DNA of 64,000 bases from Kiritimatiellia bacterium (GCA_012103575.1 WLWN01000001.1:1255792-1319791); one strand, 5' to 3'. Shown: positions 25,888-36,560, numbered from the stretch's first letter. Notes: a model not told the origin generated them from the letters alone. Numbers and translations: made by a program.

Positions 25888-27814
25888 TATTTAGCTGAAC
25901 CGTCTCGTCGCTCGGTTTAAGACGACGCGCCCAACGAAAAACTTCTAATGCTTCCTCATCTTTTCCCAAACGCCGTAGTTCAATCCCCAAACGGCGATGA
26001 TAACGAAACTCATATTTTGCGTAATTTGCTGCACGCCTCATCCATTCCAACCCTTTTTCGTGCTCTCCTAACGTAATGTACGCTTGGCCCAACCCAAAAG
26101 AAACTCGCATGTCAAAAGGATTTAATTCATATGCTTTCTTATATGATTTAACAGAACGTTCTGCCAAAGTCTTTTTTCGCTCAGGCATTCTGCTCCAAAA
26201 GCTCTGGATCGCATAGATACGACCGATCCCCATGGGCACTAACCAATTATCATTATCCACTTTCCCCGCATAGCGGAACATTTTTAAAGCGTCTGGCATT
26301 TTAAGTTCCTTGCGATAACTTTCAGCTTTTATGTACAGGCGATCTGCCACAAATGCTTGTACGGTCAAGCCAAACAGCACCAAAGCCAACGCACAACTAC
26401 CGCCACAGAATACGTACTTCTTAAAACCAACAAGCGGTTGAGGCGTTAAATCTTGGGAGGCATATAAAACCCCAAAGACCGTTCCCGCAAGCATCATAAG
26501 CACATGAGTAATAGAGAAAATATGCAAATTAAAATCAAAACATGCATGCGTTAAAGTAGCGGATATACTCCCTGCTAACCCTGCGATTAAATAGGTATTG
26601 CGGCTCCGAGACGGATTTCTAAAGGTTTTTAATAAAGAAAAAACTATCGCAAAAACAAACCCGATAAAAAGAAAAAACCCCACGAAGCCATATTCCGCAA
26701 TGGTCTGAAGGTATTCATTATGCGCATAGCGCAACCACAATTGCTCAAGATTGCTACTTTTATACCCCGAATAAATCCAACGAAAACTACCCGGACCATA
26801 CCCCAAAAAAGGTTTGTCCTTAATCATTTCGATCGTATCTTTCCAGTAAGCGATCCGTCCTAATGCGGTTCCCCCTAGCTCACTAGGATTCATCTCTGCC
26901 ACCCGTTGCTGGAAGACAGGCGATACATACCACAGCTTACCAACAAGAAGCACGAACAGCAGAGGAATGAAAACAACAGAGCTACAAAATAATCTTTTGT
27001 TTTTTTCCCAAGCAATCAATAGCCCCGTTACGCTCAGTCCGACACCCGCTCCAACCAGACCGCTTCGAGACTGGGTAAGAAAAAGTACCGGAACAAACAA
27101 GACCATCCCGTACAAAGCCAAGGTCCTTAAAGGAATGCTGGCGGAAGGCATTAAGATCATGGCTAAAGCCATGCACATAACTATCTCTAAAAGACCGGCA
27201 AAATGATTTGGGCAAACGTACGTTCCGCTTGCTCGCATCCCATATCCTTCAGGCCGTTCAATGTTAAGAACCATGATGGACTCTTTTGCATGCTGAATAA
27301 TCGCATACCATGCCATGAGAGAAACGCTCAGGATAAGAACACCCAGCAAAATCTGCCCTCGATTTTTTCTTGAAGAAACTTTTGACCACGCCCAATAGAC
27401 GCCCACATAACTCCCCAACTTTAGCCATTCTAGATGGGCCTCATAGGAACCGGATGCAAGAAAAACGTGCAAAAACCCATATCCAAAAATGAAGAAAAAA
27501 ATGATGCCTCCAGGAGGAATTTGAAAATTATTTTGGTCCCGATCAAAAAGCAACGGTTTCAAACAGAATAAAGCTACCCCTAAATAAGACACCATCATCA
27601 ATGGGCCAATGGACCACATCCGTGTCGCGCCGTAAAGAAACATTCCAAGAACAGACGGACTGAAAAGAAATGCAATCGTTATAAAGTCGTAAATGTGTTC
27701 AGGAAGGGATAAGGGAGGAAAGACTTGTAGCCTTTTGGGACGACGTTTATTAGGTGTAGGCAAAGACTTTACACTCGGGAAAGACACATCAAAATATACT
27801 CCTAGGAACAACAA
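25859..27814 (-). CDS. O-antigen ligase/polymerase-like membrane protein with a C-terminal TPR region
   Basis: 651 codons. About twelve hydrophobic helices occupy residues 35-470. The Wzy/WaaL-type periplasmic loop is visible (KPFLGYGPGSFRWIYSGYKS with LRYAHNEYLQTIAEYGFVGF, an O-antigen ligase signature). The last ~150 residues form tetratricopeptide-like repeats (YKKAYELNPFDMRVSFGLGQ and neighbours). It would polymerise or ligate polysaccharide units on the periplasmic side. It overlaps the end of the export-protein gene, so it is the last gene of a minus-strand exopolysaccharide operon. The 3' end overlaps the convergent SUMF1-like gene by 29 bp. Confidence 0.82.
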   Translation of the reverse strand: MLFLGVYFDVSFPSVKSLPTPNKRRPKRLQVFPPLSLPEHIYDFITIAFLFSPSVLGMFLYGATRMWSIGPLMMVSYLGVALFCLKPLLFDRDQNNFQIPPGGIIFFFIFGYGFLHVFLASGSYEAHLEWLKLGSYVGVYWAWSKVSSRKNRGQILLGVLILSVSLMAWYAIIQHAKESIMVLNIERPEGYGMRASGTYVCPNHFAGLLEIVMCMALAMILMPSASIPLRTLALYGMVLFVPVLFLTQSRSGLVGAGVGLSVTGLLIAWEKNKRLFCSSVVFIPLLFVLLVGKLWYVSPVFQQRVAEMNPSELGGTALGRIAYWKDTIEMIKDKPFLGYGPGSFRWIYSGYKSSNLEQLWLRYAHNEYLQTIAEYGFVGFFLFIGFVFAIVFSLLKTFRNPSRSRNTYLIAGLAGSISATLTHACFDFNLHIFSITHVLMMLAGTVFGVLYASQDLTPQPLVGFKKYVFCGGSCALALVLFGLTVQAFVADRLYIKAESYRKELKMPDALKMFRYAGKVDNDNWLVPMGIGRIYAIQSFWSRMPERKKTLAERSVKSYKKAYELNPFDMRVSFGLGQAYITLGEHEKGLEWMRRAANYAKYEFRYHRRLGIELRRLGKDEEALEVFRWARRLKPSDETVQLNIKMLTSPKS

Positions 27815-28523
27815 TCACGTCACCCGCATTAATATCTTCATCTTTCTCAGGGTTCTTTTCCAAATCTCGCAAATTGCGCGTAAGCGTTTCTCGCCCTCGA
27901 ATAATCTTTACCTTTTTAGCGTTTGCAAAATCCGTATAACCACCGGCTATCGCAATGGCTTGAACTAAAGTAACACCGACATTGTCAATCGGAAAACGGC
28001 CTGGGGTTTTAACTTCTCCGCGCACATAAAAGCTTTGGGAAGGAATGACTACATTTACGGTAATCCCTTTGTATATTTTCTGTGTTACATATGTTTTTTG
28101 TATAAGGTCTTCTAATTCTGCGGCGGTTTTTCCTGATGCCTGAACCTTGTCGATCAGGGGTAATGTAATATTCCCATTTTCATCTATAATATCTTGGACT
28201 TCTGTTTCTTCCGGAATGCTGCGCAGATTTATAAGAACCGTATCACCCGATTTTAGCCTAAAAACAGAAACTTTTCCTTCCGTTTCTTCCTGAACGCTTT
28301 TACGAATCTCAAATTTTTGTTTACGCGGCCTAGAGCTAAGAGATTGCACGTCGCGTTTATTTTTAGCGGCCTGCAGTGCAGCGGGCTTTTTCTTTAAGGT
28401 CTTATTCTCTAACTCTAAAAATTTAAAAGGCGGGTTGGCCAGCCCCTTGTTTTCTGGAGAAACGCAAGCGCCTTGAAGCAACAATAAAATACATGTGATA
28501 AAAATAAAACTTTTAACTTTCAT
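27789..28523 (-). CDS. Polysaccharide export outer-membrane lipoprotein (Wza-like)
   Basis: 244 codons. The signal peptide ends in a lipobox (LLLQGACV), so it is a lipoprotein. The export domain (FRLKSGDTVLINLRSIPEET) is followed by an SLBB beta-grasp region (FYVRGEVKTPGRFPIDNVGV) and a C-terminal DVIVVPRSIF. It forms or gates the outer-membrane channel for a capsular or exopolysaccharide. It lies 13 bp downstream of the Wzc-like gene, the standard order. Confidence 0.9.
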   Translation of the reverse strand: MKVKSFIFITCILLLLQGACVSPENKGLANPPFKFLELENKTLKKKPAALQAAKNKRDVQSLSSRPRKQKFEIRKSVQEETEGKVSVFRLKSGDTVLINLRSIPEETEVQDIIDENGNITLPLIDKVQASGKTAAELEDLIQKTYVTQKIYKGITVNVVIPSQSFYVRGEVKTPGRFPIDNVGVTLVQAIAIAGGYTDFANAKKVKIIRGRETLTRNLRDLEKNPEKDEDINAGDVIVVPRSIF

Positions 28524-28536
28524 AATCCGTTAAACA

Positions 28537-30657
28537 TTACAAGGCGTTTTTTGTTTCTTGAACAGATGCAACCATCTCCGGATCGCTTTCTAGATTTGAC
28601 TGTTCTTCATTATAATAGTCTGAGTAATAAGAATGGTAGTAGTAATAGTAGTCATCTTTCATAATGTTAATATTATTTAGTACGGCCCCAACAATATTGC
28701 CGCCCACATTTTCGATCAACCGTTTCGCTCTAGCGGAAACGACACGAGGGTATTTTCGATATTGAACCACGAAAAGGACTCCGTCCACTTCACTGGCAAG
28801 AATTGAGGCATCACTGATCCCAACAGGGGGCGAATCAAAGAAAACATAATCATATCTAGCTTTTAAGTTTTTGACCAATTCTCTCATTCGTTTTGAATCG
28901 AGAAGGCCCATTGATGAACGTGGTGTTTTTCCACTCGGCAAAAAGTGAAGATTAGGCATCTCAGTAGGTTTCACCATTTCTTCTAGCGGAGCGTTATTCA
29001 TCAATACGTCCGACAACCCCACACGATTAGAGAGCCCCATCATCGTATGTTGCGTAGGTCGTCGCAAATCTGAGTTTACAATTAGAACCTTATCTCCTAG
29101 TTGGGCGCAGATATAAGCCAGATTAAATAAAGTCGTTGATTTTCCTTCACCAACTCCGCCACTAACCACCGCAAACGATCCTCCCCCCATCCCTTTATTA
29201 GCGAAAAGCATATTGGTACGGAGAACTCGGTAGGATTCAGCATGAGGACTCTCTGGCCCTTCCTGAGTAAGAGGCTTTACTTTCTGAGGAATCACCCCTA
29301 AGACAGAAAGTTCAAGATAACGCTCAACATCATCAATCGTTTTTACGGACGTATCGAGGTATTCAATAAAGTAAGCGATTCCAACACCAGCCCCAATTCC
29401 TAAAAATAAGCTCAGCAAAATATTTAAAAAAAGATTAGGGCTGACAGGTCTATCTGAAACTTCAGCCGGCTCTACTAATTCAACCGGTGTGCGAGGAATC
29501 TCTAATTCAATGCCTTCTTGAGCAATACGCGCTCGTAATGCATTCAAAATTTCTAGTTGCACGAGCAATTCACGTTCTGCCTTTTGGAAAGGAAGAAAAC
29601 GCTCACGTTCAGAATCTATATCTGCTTCGCGAGCCGTGTCTAACTCCTCTTCCAAGGCTTCAAATTTAGCTTTCCCCACCTTGTATTCGGTCCTCAAACC
29701 AATACGAAGACCTTCGAGCGTCTCTTCCAGCTTTTTTGTCAATTCTTTGCGAGCCGCGTCTAACTGCCGTGCATCGGGATGGTTTTCGCCCAAAATTTCT
29801 AGTTTTAGTTTTCGCTCAACTTCCGCCTGAATAAGCGATTGCCGGATAGGCCCCAAAGCGGGATCGATACTTGCAAAATAGGAAGAGGCCCGAATCAACT
29901 CATCTGCACTGAGAGACTCAATTTCATCGAGCCTTGCCTTTTTGACAAGCATTTCCTTTCTCGCAAAACCTCGCTCACGTGCTAAATCCTGCAACGTAAG
30001 TTTATCGGCCCGAACACCTTGATCCAAAAGATGAACCCCAAGTTCTTTTCTAATTTTTTCAAGATCCGATTCTGCCTGATCGACTTTCTCTTGCTGCTTA
30101 TAAAGTTCATTTTTCAGGGCATCTAGACCGCGCTTGATCTCAGAACGTTTTACAGAGAGTCTTTGTTCTTTATAAACCTCAGCAAGCTGGTTTGCAATAC
30201 GAGCGGCTTCTTGAGGTTCCTCCCTAAAGGCCATAAGCGCTATGAGATCTGTCTCACGATATTGTTCTATCTTTAAACTCTTTTTTAATGTGGAGTAAGC
30301 AGCTTTTTTTGAAATCGGTGCGCCATCTTTATTACGTTCTTCACCCCAGATTTGTTGTAAACTAAGATCATCTATAACCTGATAAAGAAGCGGGCGCGAC
30401 TGAATGATTTCATATTGCGTGCGCAAGAAAAAAGGACTATAGCCCGGCATCATTTGACGCTCAAAAACATCAATGTCCAAGGAATCTTGGTGTATAGAAA
30501 TACGAGCTTCAGATTTGTAGATTTTGGGAAGTGTAAATGTAAAGGAAACACCGGTTAAGACAACTAATAAAATAACGGTAAGTACGATCTCTTTACGGGA
30601 TCGTATAACACGCCAATAGTCAAGAAAATATAAACCGGTATCCTTTTTATCATCCAT
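28537..30657 (-). CDS. Polysaccharide co-polymerase / tyrosine autokinase (Wzc-like BY-kinase)
   Basis: 706 codons. An N-terminal Wzz domain with one TM helix (IVLTVILLVVLTGVSFTFTL) is followed by a long coiled-coil periplasmic region (about residues 170-390) and a second TM helix. The cytoplasmic BY-kinase domain has Walker A SGGVGEGKSTT, Walker A' VLIVNSDLRRP and Walker B YVFFDSPPVG. The tail is tyrosine-rich (DDYYYYYHSYYSDYYNEEQ), the usual autophosphorylation cluster. It controls chain length and export with the Wza-like partner. The domain order and length are normal. Confidence 0.92.
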   Translation of the reverse strand: MDDKKDTGLYFLDYWRVIRSRKEIVLTVILLVVLTGVSFTFTLPKIYKSEARISIHQDSLDIDVFERQMMPGYSPFFLRTQYEIIQSRPLLYQVIDDLSLQQIWGEERNKDGAPISKKAAYSTLKKSLKIEQYRETDLIALMAFREEPQEAARIANQLAEVYKEQRLSVKRSEIKRGLDALKNELYKQQEKVDQAESDLEKIRKELGVHLLDQGVRADKLTLQDLARERGFARKEMLVKKARLDEIESLSADELIRASSYFASIDPALGPIRQSLIQAEVERKLKLEILGENHPDARQLDAARKELTKKLEETLEGLRIGLRTEYKVGKAKFEALEEELDTAREADIDSERERFLPFQKAERELLVQLEILNALRARIAQEGIELEIPRTPVELVEPAEVSDRPVSPNLFLNILLSLFLGIGAGVGIAYFIEYLDTSVKTIDDVERYLELSVLGVIPQKVKPLTQEGPESPHAESYRVLRTNMLFANKGMGGGSFAVVSGGVGEGKSTTLFNLAYICAQLGDKVLIVNSDLRRPTQHTMMGLSNRVGLSDVLMNNAPLEEMVKPTEMPNLHFLPSGKTPRSSMGLLDSKRMRELVKNLKARYDYVFFDSPPVGISDASILASEVDGVLFVVQYRKYPRVVSARAKRLIENVGGNIVGAVLNNINIMKDDYYYYYHSYYSDYYNEEQSNLESDPEMVASVQETKNAL

Positions 30658-30753
30658 GGGAAAATGACTTAAAAAGAACTAGTGAGACAACGTAGATGCC
30701 TCACTAGTTCACGATTGGTCTTTTATTAAGAAGGTTGTGTGTAAGACTAAGTC

Positions 30754-31938
30754 TTAAATTTTTGTTTTCCAGCCAATGTTCAAAAGACTTCTATCAAAAT
30801 CATTCCGGAAATCACTTTGGAAATCTGTGTACTGCCAAGCAGCTTCGACAGTGTTTAATCGATTTACCTTATAGGCGAGCTTTGTCGTCAGGTAGAAAAA
30901 CTCTTCATTGCCATTCGTTGGGGTTGTTGCTGTAGCACCCGCGGCTGCTTCATCCGAATCATATTCCCCATCTACATAAGTTCCAGAAACATAATACGCG
31001 ACACGTGCAGTCAAATCATGTGCCAATCGAGCATAAAAAGTGGTTCTTTCCTGATTTGCAAAGGGAAAAACCGCCGACTCATGCTGTGAAAAACCACCCC
31101 CTAAAGAAAGGCGGGTTGATGGAGAGGGCAAAACCGTAACACTTGCGTCTACATAAGGAGCCTCTGCATCGTTTGCTGCTGCATTATCAAATTCTTTATG
31201 CTGCCACCCTAAACGAGCATCGCCCAACAAATTTGGACTAAATGTATGCTCAGCTCTAACACCGACCTGAATCCCATCGGTTCCACGATTTGCAACGCTG
31301 CTGTCGTAGTCAACATCCTCATACCTAAGCTCACCATTAAGAGAGGTACCAGGCTTCCATTGATGCGCGAGGGTTAACCCAATAACATATAAGTCAAAGT
31401 CCTCCCGACTTGAAACATCACTGTCATCATACCTCAACAAAATATGACGTCCAGCCACCCTAAGGGCGGTGTCTGTATTTACTTTATAGTGGACATTACC
31501 AGCCACCGTATTGTGCGTATAATCGTTTGAATCCCTGACCTGTACGCCCCGCTCAATTAATTCGGGTAACTCTGTTTGAAGAAAAGTCTCTGTTAGATCA
31601 AAAGATAGTTGAGGCGTTAAGGTGTGTTTTAAGACAAAATCCAGTGAATGATGAAAATCTGAATCATCTTCAGATCGATCATCCCACCAAGTCAATGATG
31701 GCCGATATCTCAAACTAGAAAATGTATTATCGCCTAACCGTAGACTGACATCAAATTCTATCTCTTCAATAATTTTAAAACTACTATCCTTATCGTTTGT
31801 TTCCTGCCGAATGTTATCATCCCATTCAACTCGCAGGCGATTGTACACCCGCCATACTTTCGAATCTTCACCAGCAAACCCAACCTGAGCACTGATTGCA
31901 AACAATAAGACAAGACCTATCCCATTAATCCGTTTCAT
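30754..31938 (-). CDS. Outer-membrane beta-barrel protein of the exopolysaccharide locus
   Basis: 394 codons. A signal peptide (MKRINGIGLVLLFAISAQVG) is followed by alternating beta-strand motifs throughout (LRVEWDDNIRQETNDKDS, GNVHYKVNTDTALRVAGRHI), ending in an aromatic-terminal strand (RSLLNIGWKTKI). This is typical of the barrel proteins encoded beside Wza/Wzc genes. It may assist secretion across the outer membrane. The exact family is not certain. Confidence 0.75.
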   Translation of the reverse strand: MKRINGIGLVLLFAISAQVGFAGEDSKVWRVYNRLRVEWDDNIRQETNDKDSSFKIIEEIEFDVSLRLGDNTFSSLRYRPSLTWWDDRSEDDSDFHHSLDFVLKHTLTPQLSFDLTETFLQTELPELIERGVQVRDSNDYTHNTVAGNVHYKVNTDTALRVAGRHILLRYDDSDVSSREDFDLYVIGLTLAHQWKPGTSLNGELRYEDVDYDSSVANRGTDGIQVGVRAEHTFSPNLLGDARLGWQHKEFDNAAANDAEAPYVDASVTVLPSPSTRLSLGGGFSQHESAVFPFANQERTTFYARLAHDLTARVAYYVSGTYVDGEYDSDEAAAGATATTPTNGNEEFFYLTTKLAYKVNRLNTVEAAWQYTDFQSDFRNDFDRSLLNIGWKTKI

Positions 31939-32012
31939 TAGTTCTCCTCCTCCATTCAGTTTTAATCGATTTCTTATACGAACCCTTAAAAAGGGTGTTA
32001 CATTTTAATAAA

Positions 32013-32621
32013 TTAATTTGCATTGGGTGTTGTGGGCGCCTCAAGCAGAGTTACAGTAACGTCTCCGGCGCTATTTAAAAGATTGTTCAAAACAGTTTCG
32101 GCAAAAATTGCATTAATGGGTATATCATAAAAATCAAATATGCCAATACCAGGGAGAGTGGAAGGTTCTTTATTCTTTTCAAGATCTGACCCCAGCCGAT
32201 CATAATGACCAAAAACGTCCGCCTCTGCCTCAGGAAATTGGGATTCAACAAGGTCTCGAATATCTTCTGTAAAGGCAATCCCATTCGCCTTAAAAAACGC
32301 TTTAACGGTCGCTTGACTTTTGCAATCTTCAGGCGTTGCGCCAGCTAATATAGCAATAACCTCCAACACTTCCTTCACCGTTACGGGTTTATCGGCATCC
32401 TGCGGATTTATGCTAATACCATTCAGGTTGCAAGCGGCGATAGCTTCGTTTGCACTTGGGTTCGGGGAAGAGATCCCGGTAACTTCAGCAATTTTTACAG
32501 CAAACTCAGCATTCGTCATCTTTTTGGCTGATCCCTTTTTCTTTGCAGCAAAAACAACAGAGGATGAAGTCAATGCCATCCCTGTAACAACTGCCAACAA
32601 AATTAAACCTATTTTTTTCAT
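32013..32621 (-). CDS. Secreted hypothetical protein at the head of the exopolysaccharide operon
   Basis: 202 codons from the second ATG (32621), which is 8 nt after AAGGAG; the first ATG (32627) is too close. The signal peptide MKKIGLILLAVVTGMALTSS ends near FAAKKKG. The mature part is acidic and helical, without a recognised domain (EFAVKIAEVTGISSPNPSAN, DIRDLVESQFPEAEADVFGH). It is co-directional with the barrel gene 75 bp downstream. No function is assigned. Confidence 0.6.
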   Translation of the reverse strand: MKKIGLILLAVVTGMALTSSSVVFAAKKKGSAKKMTNAEFAVKIAEVTGISSPNPSANEAIAACNLNGISINPQDADKPVTVKEVLEVIAILAGATPEDCKSQATVKAFFKANGIAFTEDIRDLVESQFPEAEADVFGHYDRLGSDLEKNKEPSTLPGIGIFDFYDIPINAIFAETVLNNLLNSAGDVTVTLLEAPTTPNAN

Positions 32622-32780
32622 TATCATTGCTCCTTTTTGTTCCTAACTTTTTTACGTTTCTTTAGTATCTCAACCTACACCCCGTTATACAAAGGTTTTA
32701 TTTCTTGAATAAAAATATTCGCGAAAATATACATTACCTAATTCAAGGTCAACTATAAATCTACTTTTTTTTAATTAAGA

Positions 32781-34334
32781 CCTGAATCCGTCAGCTATCG
32801 CTTCGGAAGGTGTTTTGGAGCTCAAAAGTTGAAAACTTTTTCCTTGAGATGCTCGCTTTTGGGCGGATTGGGACCGGCAAGTATCACCCTGATGAATTTT
32901 TTGAGCGTGCAGGTCAGATTCACTCTGATTTGACCATTTTGGGGCGTAGGCCTCCTTGGGCAGTCGCCTTAGAGTATTGTTAAAGGTGCACGGAGGGCTA
33001 TGCGAAGGAATGGGCAATATCTTGTATCACTTCAAACCAGCGACAACGCTTGCCAAAGTGAAGTTCAATTCGTCCGGCGTGGCGGACCAATCGAACCGCG
33101 CAATAGGTTGAAGGCCACCATGGCGCATAACAGAATAATCTTATTGGCACAGAGTCTCCCCGAAGGCAATCGCTCAACATCAAGATCGCTTTTGAGTTCA
33201 CTGTGGTACTGCTCGCTGGGGCCATGTCCATGATAGAGATCTAGCACGGTCTTGGCACGACAAGAGAGGTTCGTCCACCAGGTGTTTACCTCAAGTTTAG
33301 GAACCAGAAGTTTCTGACCATCGATATCGATGGTGCGTTCAATCACTTCGAAGGCCACCGGGACACAAGGGCGGTTTTGGTCACCACCGGGATGGAAATG
33401 ATCGAAAAAGCCTGTGTAAACGTTCTTGCCTTCACGACTGTCTTGTTTGTCTCCAACTCGGCGTGCAAGGGCCAGCATTTGTTCAGGACATTCGCGGCGA
33501 GGATTTCGCTTTACGATAAAATAATGATCCCCGAAAGCGTCGAAGTTATCGGCCGCAGCGTTGCCACTATCAAGCCGAAGCAAACATTTTCCACCCAGGC
33601 CCAGGGTTTGGAGCGTTTCAACGCTGCGGGCAATAAACGCGGTCGTTCCCGACTGACAATGTTGTTTACCGGGTCGAAGTTCGCACTCAAGCATGTGGCC
33701 TTGAGTGCCCACATAGGCAAATATCGGGGCGTAACCATCATGGCCCTTCTAGGTGTAGGAAACGCCTTCTTTCGAAGAGCCTGAGTGATCCAAAGGGCTC
33801 ACATCGATATCGACGGGAACAAGATCAAGCCCTTCGACATCTACCTAGCCAAAGGGGCCCGAGGAAAGAAGTTCGGTGTTGAGTTTGCGTAGCCCCACAT
33901 GGGTTCTGGCTGGGGGCAGGTCGTCGAAACGACGTCGGAACACCGGCTCAGAGGCTACCTTTTTAACTCCCCTTTTTAAGTCCAAAGGCATTCATAAAAA
34001 TCTCATCACCCCGGTACAGGTCGATATCATTGAAATCGGTTCGACCGTTGCAAAGTAAGCCGATCTGGGTAAGGAGGATCTCCCGATCAGAGATCGCATC
34101 GGAGCGGCATGGTTAAAAATTGGAAGGAAGAATCCGTTGAGCATGATCCTCAAGCAGCAGGCCGCAAAGATGATTTCCGCTTGTGCTGTTGAGTTCGCCC
34201 TTGCCAGTCTTTATTTTATATTGTTTCATATACACACCTGTTGGGGTGGGGTTGTTTGTTTGAATACGGGTATGCTCCCCGCTTTAGCCCAACAGGTAAT
34301 GAAAAATCGTCAGATTTTATCTGACGGATTCAGG
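32781..34334 (-). mobile_element. IS1380-type element, copy 2
   Basis: Ends CCTGAATCCGTCAG at 32781 and its complement to 34334, 1554 bp, flanked by a TAAGA duplication on both sides. It has the same orientation as copy 1 and the opposite orientation to copy 3. It separates the exopolysaccharide operon head from rnhC. Confidence 0.93.
32990..34235 (-). pseudogene. IS1380-type transposase, copy 2 (broken)
   Basis: It has the same layout as copy 1, with the shared 13-bp insertion frameshift after KKG and the shared gap between NLLR and RLVRHAGR. Further private or partly shared damage includes an extra stop near the N-terminus (SNF-stop), a TAG replacing the Tyr of FGYVDVEG, and the TAG after SYT. 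The DDE stretch (LRLDSGNAAAD, HSELKSDLDVERLPSG) is intact in the 33065-33712 segment. Confidence 0.85.
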
Positions 34335-34514
34335 TAAGAGAGTTATACAAACATCCATTCTAAAGAGATCTTTTTTTATTGTTTATAAAATAATATCCTC
34401 CCCAAGTGAGTTGCGCAAGAAAAACTTTCAAAAAAATACTCATTTTTTTATTTCTTAACTCCAGACAATATAATCGTTTGTCAAAACCTGTTTTTTTTTG
34501 TTAAGACTCAACCC

Positions 34515-35507
34515 ATGAATAAAAAATCTTTTACCTATAAGCTAAATCCAGAGGAGCAAGCGAGACTGGAAGATCTTCTTCTCAACGGCGATTATCGGCC
34601 GACATCCGTCCCGCATACACGTGTTTCCGCAGAAGCGCCTAACTGCAAGATTAGCTTATATACAAGTGGGAAATGCCTTGTTCAAGGAAAAGAAGCAAAA
34701 GAGTGGGTAACATTTACCCTCGAACCCCTCGTGCTCCAGCAAGCCCAAATGGGGTATGCAAAGATCCTTGATCCTAAAATATATAAACCTCACATGGGCG
34801 TTGACGAAAGCGGTAAGGGTGACTTTTTGGGGCCCATAGTCATTGCATGTGCTTACGTAGACTCAGCGCTTACGAGCGAGCTACAAAAAATGGATGTGCG
34901 TGACAGCAAAACTATTACAAGCGATAAAAAAACTTTATCAATAGCAAAAGATATCCGGCAAAAACTAGGGGATCGTTATAGCTTGGTCACCATTGGTCCA
35001 CGCGCATATAATCGTCTCTATGCGTCAATGCGTAATGTAAACCAGATCCTGGCATGGGGCCATGCGCGTGCTATTGAAAACCTTCTCGAAAAAGTTCCTA
35101 CTTGTCCTCGAGCGGTCGTTGATCAATTTGGCCCCACTCGTCAAGTGGAACAAGCGCTCATGAAAAAGGGGCGAACCATTGAACTTGAGCAACGCCCTAA
35201 GGCAGAAAGCGATATAGCTGTAGCTGCGGCCTCTATTCTTGCCCGCGCAGGATTTTTAAATGCATTGCAACAATTAGAAAACACCCACAAAATAGTCTTT
35301 CCTAAAGGGGCGTCTGAAAAAGCCAAAGAGACTGCGCAAAAAATTATTGAAAGAAAAGGCCCTCAGATATTGCTTGAAACAGCAAAGTGTCATTTTAAAA
35401 CGACGGATGATGTCTTAGAAAAATTAGGGATGAATCGCGAGGTTCTCGGAGAAGAAGGGAAAATAACCTCAAAAAGGTGGAGCAATACGAAAAAAGACCA
35501 CCTGTAG
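34515..35507 (+). CDS. rnhC: Ribonuclease HIII
   Basis: 330 codons. The N-terminal ~85 residues form the TBP-like substrate-binding domain that distinguishes RNase HIII. The catalytic domain begins HMGVDESGKGDFLGPIVIAC (the DESGKGD active-site motif), with a further acidic residue in MDVRDSKTI and the RAVVDQFGP motif. It removes RNA from RNA-DNA hybrids. HIII enzymes are typical of some Firmicutes, Chlamydiae and relatives. The gene is boxed between two inverted IS1380 copies yet undamaged, as expected for a useful gene. Confidence 0.92.
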   Translation: MNKKSFTYKLNPEEQARLEDLLLNGDYRPTSVPHTRVSAEAPNCKISLYTSGKCLVQGKEAKEWVTFTLEPLVLQQAQMGYAKILDPKIYKPHMGVDESGKGDFLGPIVIACAYVDSALTSELQKMDVRDSKTITSDKKTLSIAKDIRQKLGDRYSLVTIGPRAYNRLYASMRNVNQILAWGHARAIENLLEKVPTCPRAVVDQFGPTRQVEQALMKKGRTIELEQRPKAESDIAVAAASILARAGFLNALQQLENTHKIVFPKGASEKAKETAQKIIERKGPQILLETAKCHFKTTDDVLEKLGMNREVLGEEGKITSKRWSNTKKDHL

Positions 35508-35564
35508 ACATAAACCTGAATCCGTCAGATAAAATCTGACGATTTTTCATTACCTTTTGGGCTA

Positions 35565-36560
35565 GAGCATTTAACGATTGAAATGCCTCTCTATAAGATC
35601 TATACTCCATGACATGAGTATAGCAACAGCAGAAATCCGGCGGCGTGCGATAGATGCCTACAAAATGGGCAAAGGTTCCCAGGCCGATATCGCATCTTCT
35701 TATCGTGTAGATCTTAGAACGTTTCAGCGTGGGCTCTCTCGTTTCAACGAAACCGGACAGACCGCTCCCCGACCGCGTGGGCATCGTCAAGCCCTCTACA
35801 GCGGAAAGCAGCTCAAGGCGTTGGCTCAACTGGGGGGCAAACATCCCGATGCAACGCTTGAAGAACTCAAGAACATGAGCGGCGTGAAGCGATCGATCAT
35901 GGCCGTACAGCGGGCGTTGAATCGGTTGGGCAGCCGGTATAAAAGAAACGCTTCACGCCAGCGAGCAAGACCGGGCGGATGTAAATCTCTTAAGAAAGCA
36001 GTGGATCCAAGAGGTGGCCAAACTTGATCCAAGTCGCCTTGTCTTTATTGATGAATCCGGGGCGAAAACGAATATGACTTGTCTGCGGGGCCGGGCGTTG
36101 GGCGGGAACAGGCTTTTTGCCAAAGCGTCTCATGGACATTGGTGTACCACCACCTTGATTTCTTCGGTCCGCCTGGACGGAACAACAGCGGCCATGGAAG
36201 TAGAGGGGGCGACAGACACGGCTGTTTTTGGAGAATATATTCGCCGGGTTTTTCTCCCGACTCTTTCACCTGAAGACATCGTCATCATGGACAATCTTTG
36301 CGTCCATCACAATCCCAAGGTCATTGAACTCATTGAGTCATGTGAGGCCCATGTAAGATTCCTTCCACCCTACAGCCCCGATTCCAACCCCATTGAAAAA
36401 ATATGGGGCAAGATAAAGAATCGGTTGGGCAGCCTTTCAGCACGCAGTCAGCAGGAACTATCTGAAGCGATCACACAAGCGTTCGAAGAGGTTTCTCCCG
36501 ACGAGGTAATCGGCTGGTTTTCTTCGTGCTACATCGCGACACCTCAATCGTAAAGCGCTC
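35565..36560 (+). mobile_element. IS630-family element nested in IS1380 copy 3
   Basis: 996 bp between duplicated TA dinucleotides (35563-35564 and 36561-36562), the hallmark IS630/Tc1 target. The terminal repeats are imperfect: GAGCATTTAACGATTGA on the left and the complement of TCAATCGTAAAGCGCTC on the right. It interrupts the IS1380 left end just inside its terminal repeat, so it arrived after that copy. Confidence 0.92.
35614..36553 (+). pseudogene. IS630-family transposase in two frames
   Basis: The first frame (ATG 35614) encodes the paired helix-turn-helix DNA-binding part (GSQADIASSYRVDLRTFQRG). It leaves the proper frame near 35940 at TATAAAAGAAACG. The +1 frame continues with LHASEQDRADVNLLRKQW and the DDE core: RLVFIDESGAKT (Asp), VIMDNLCVHH (Asp) and NPIEKIWGKIK (Glu). 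One A fewer would restore a single protein of about 313 residues. Some IS630 relatives use programmed frameshifting, normally -1, so a simple indel is more likely here. Confidence 0.8.
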
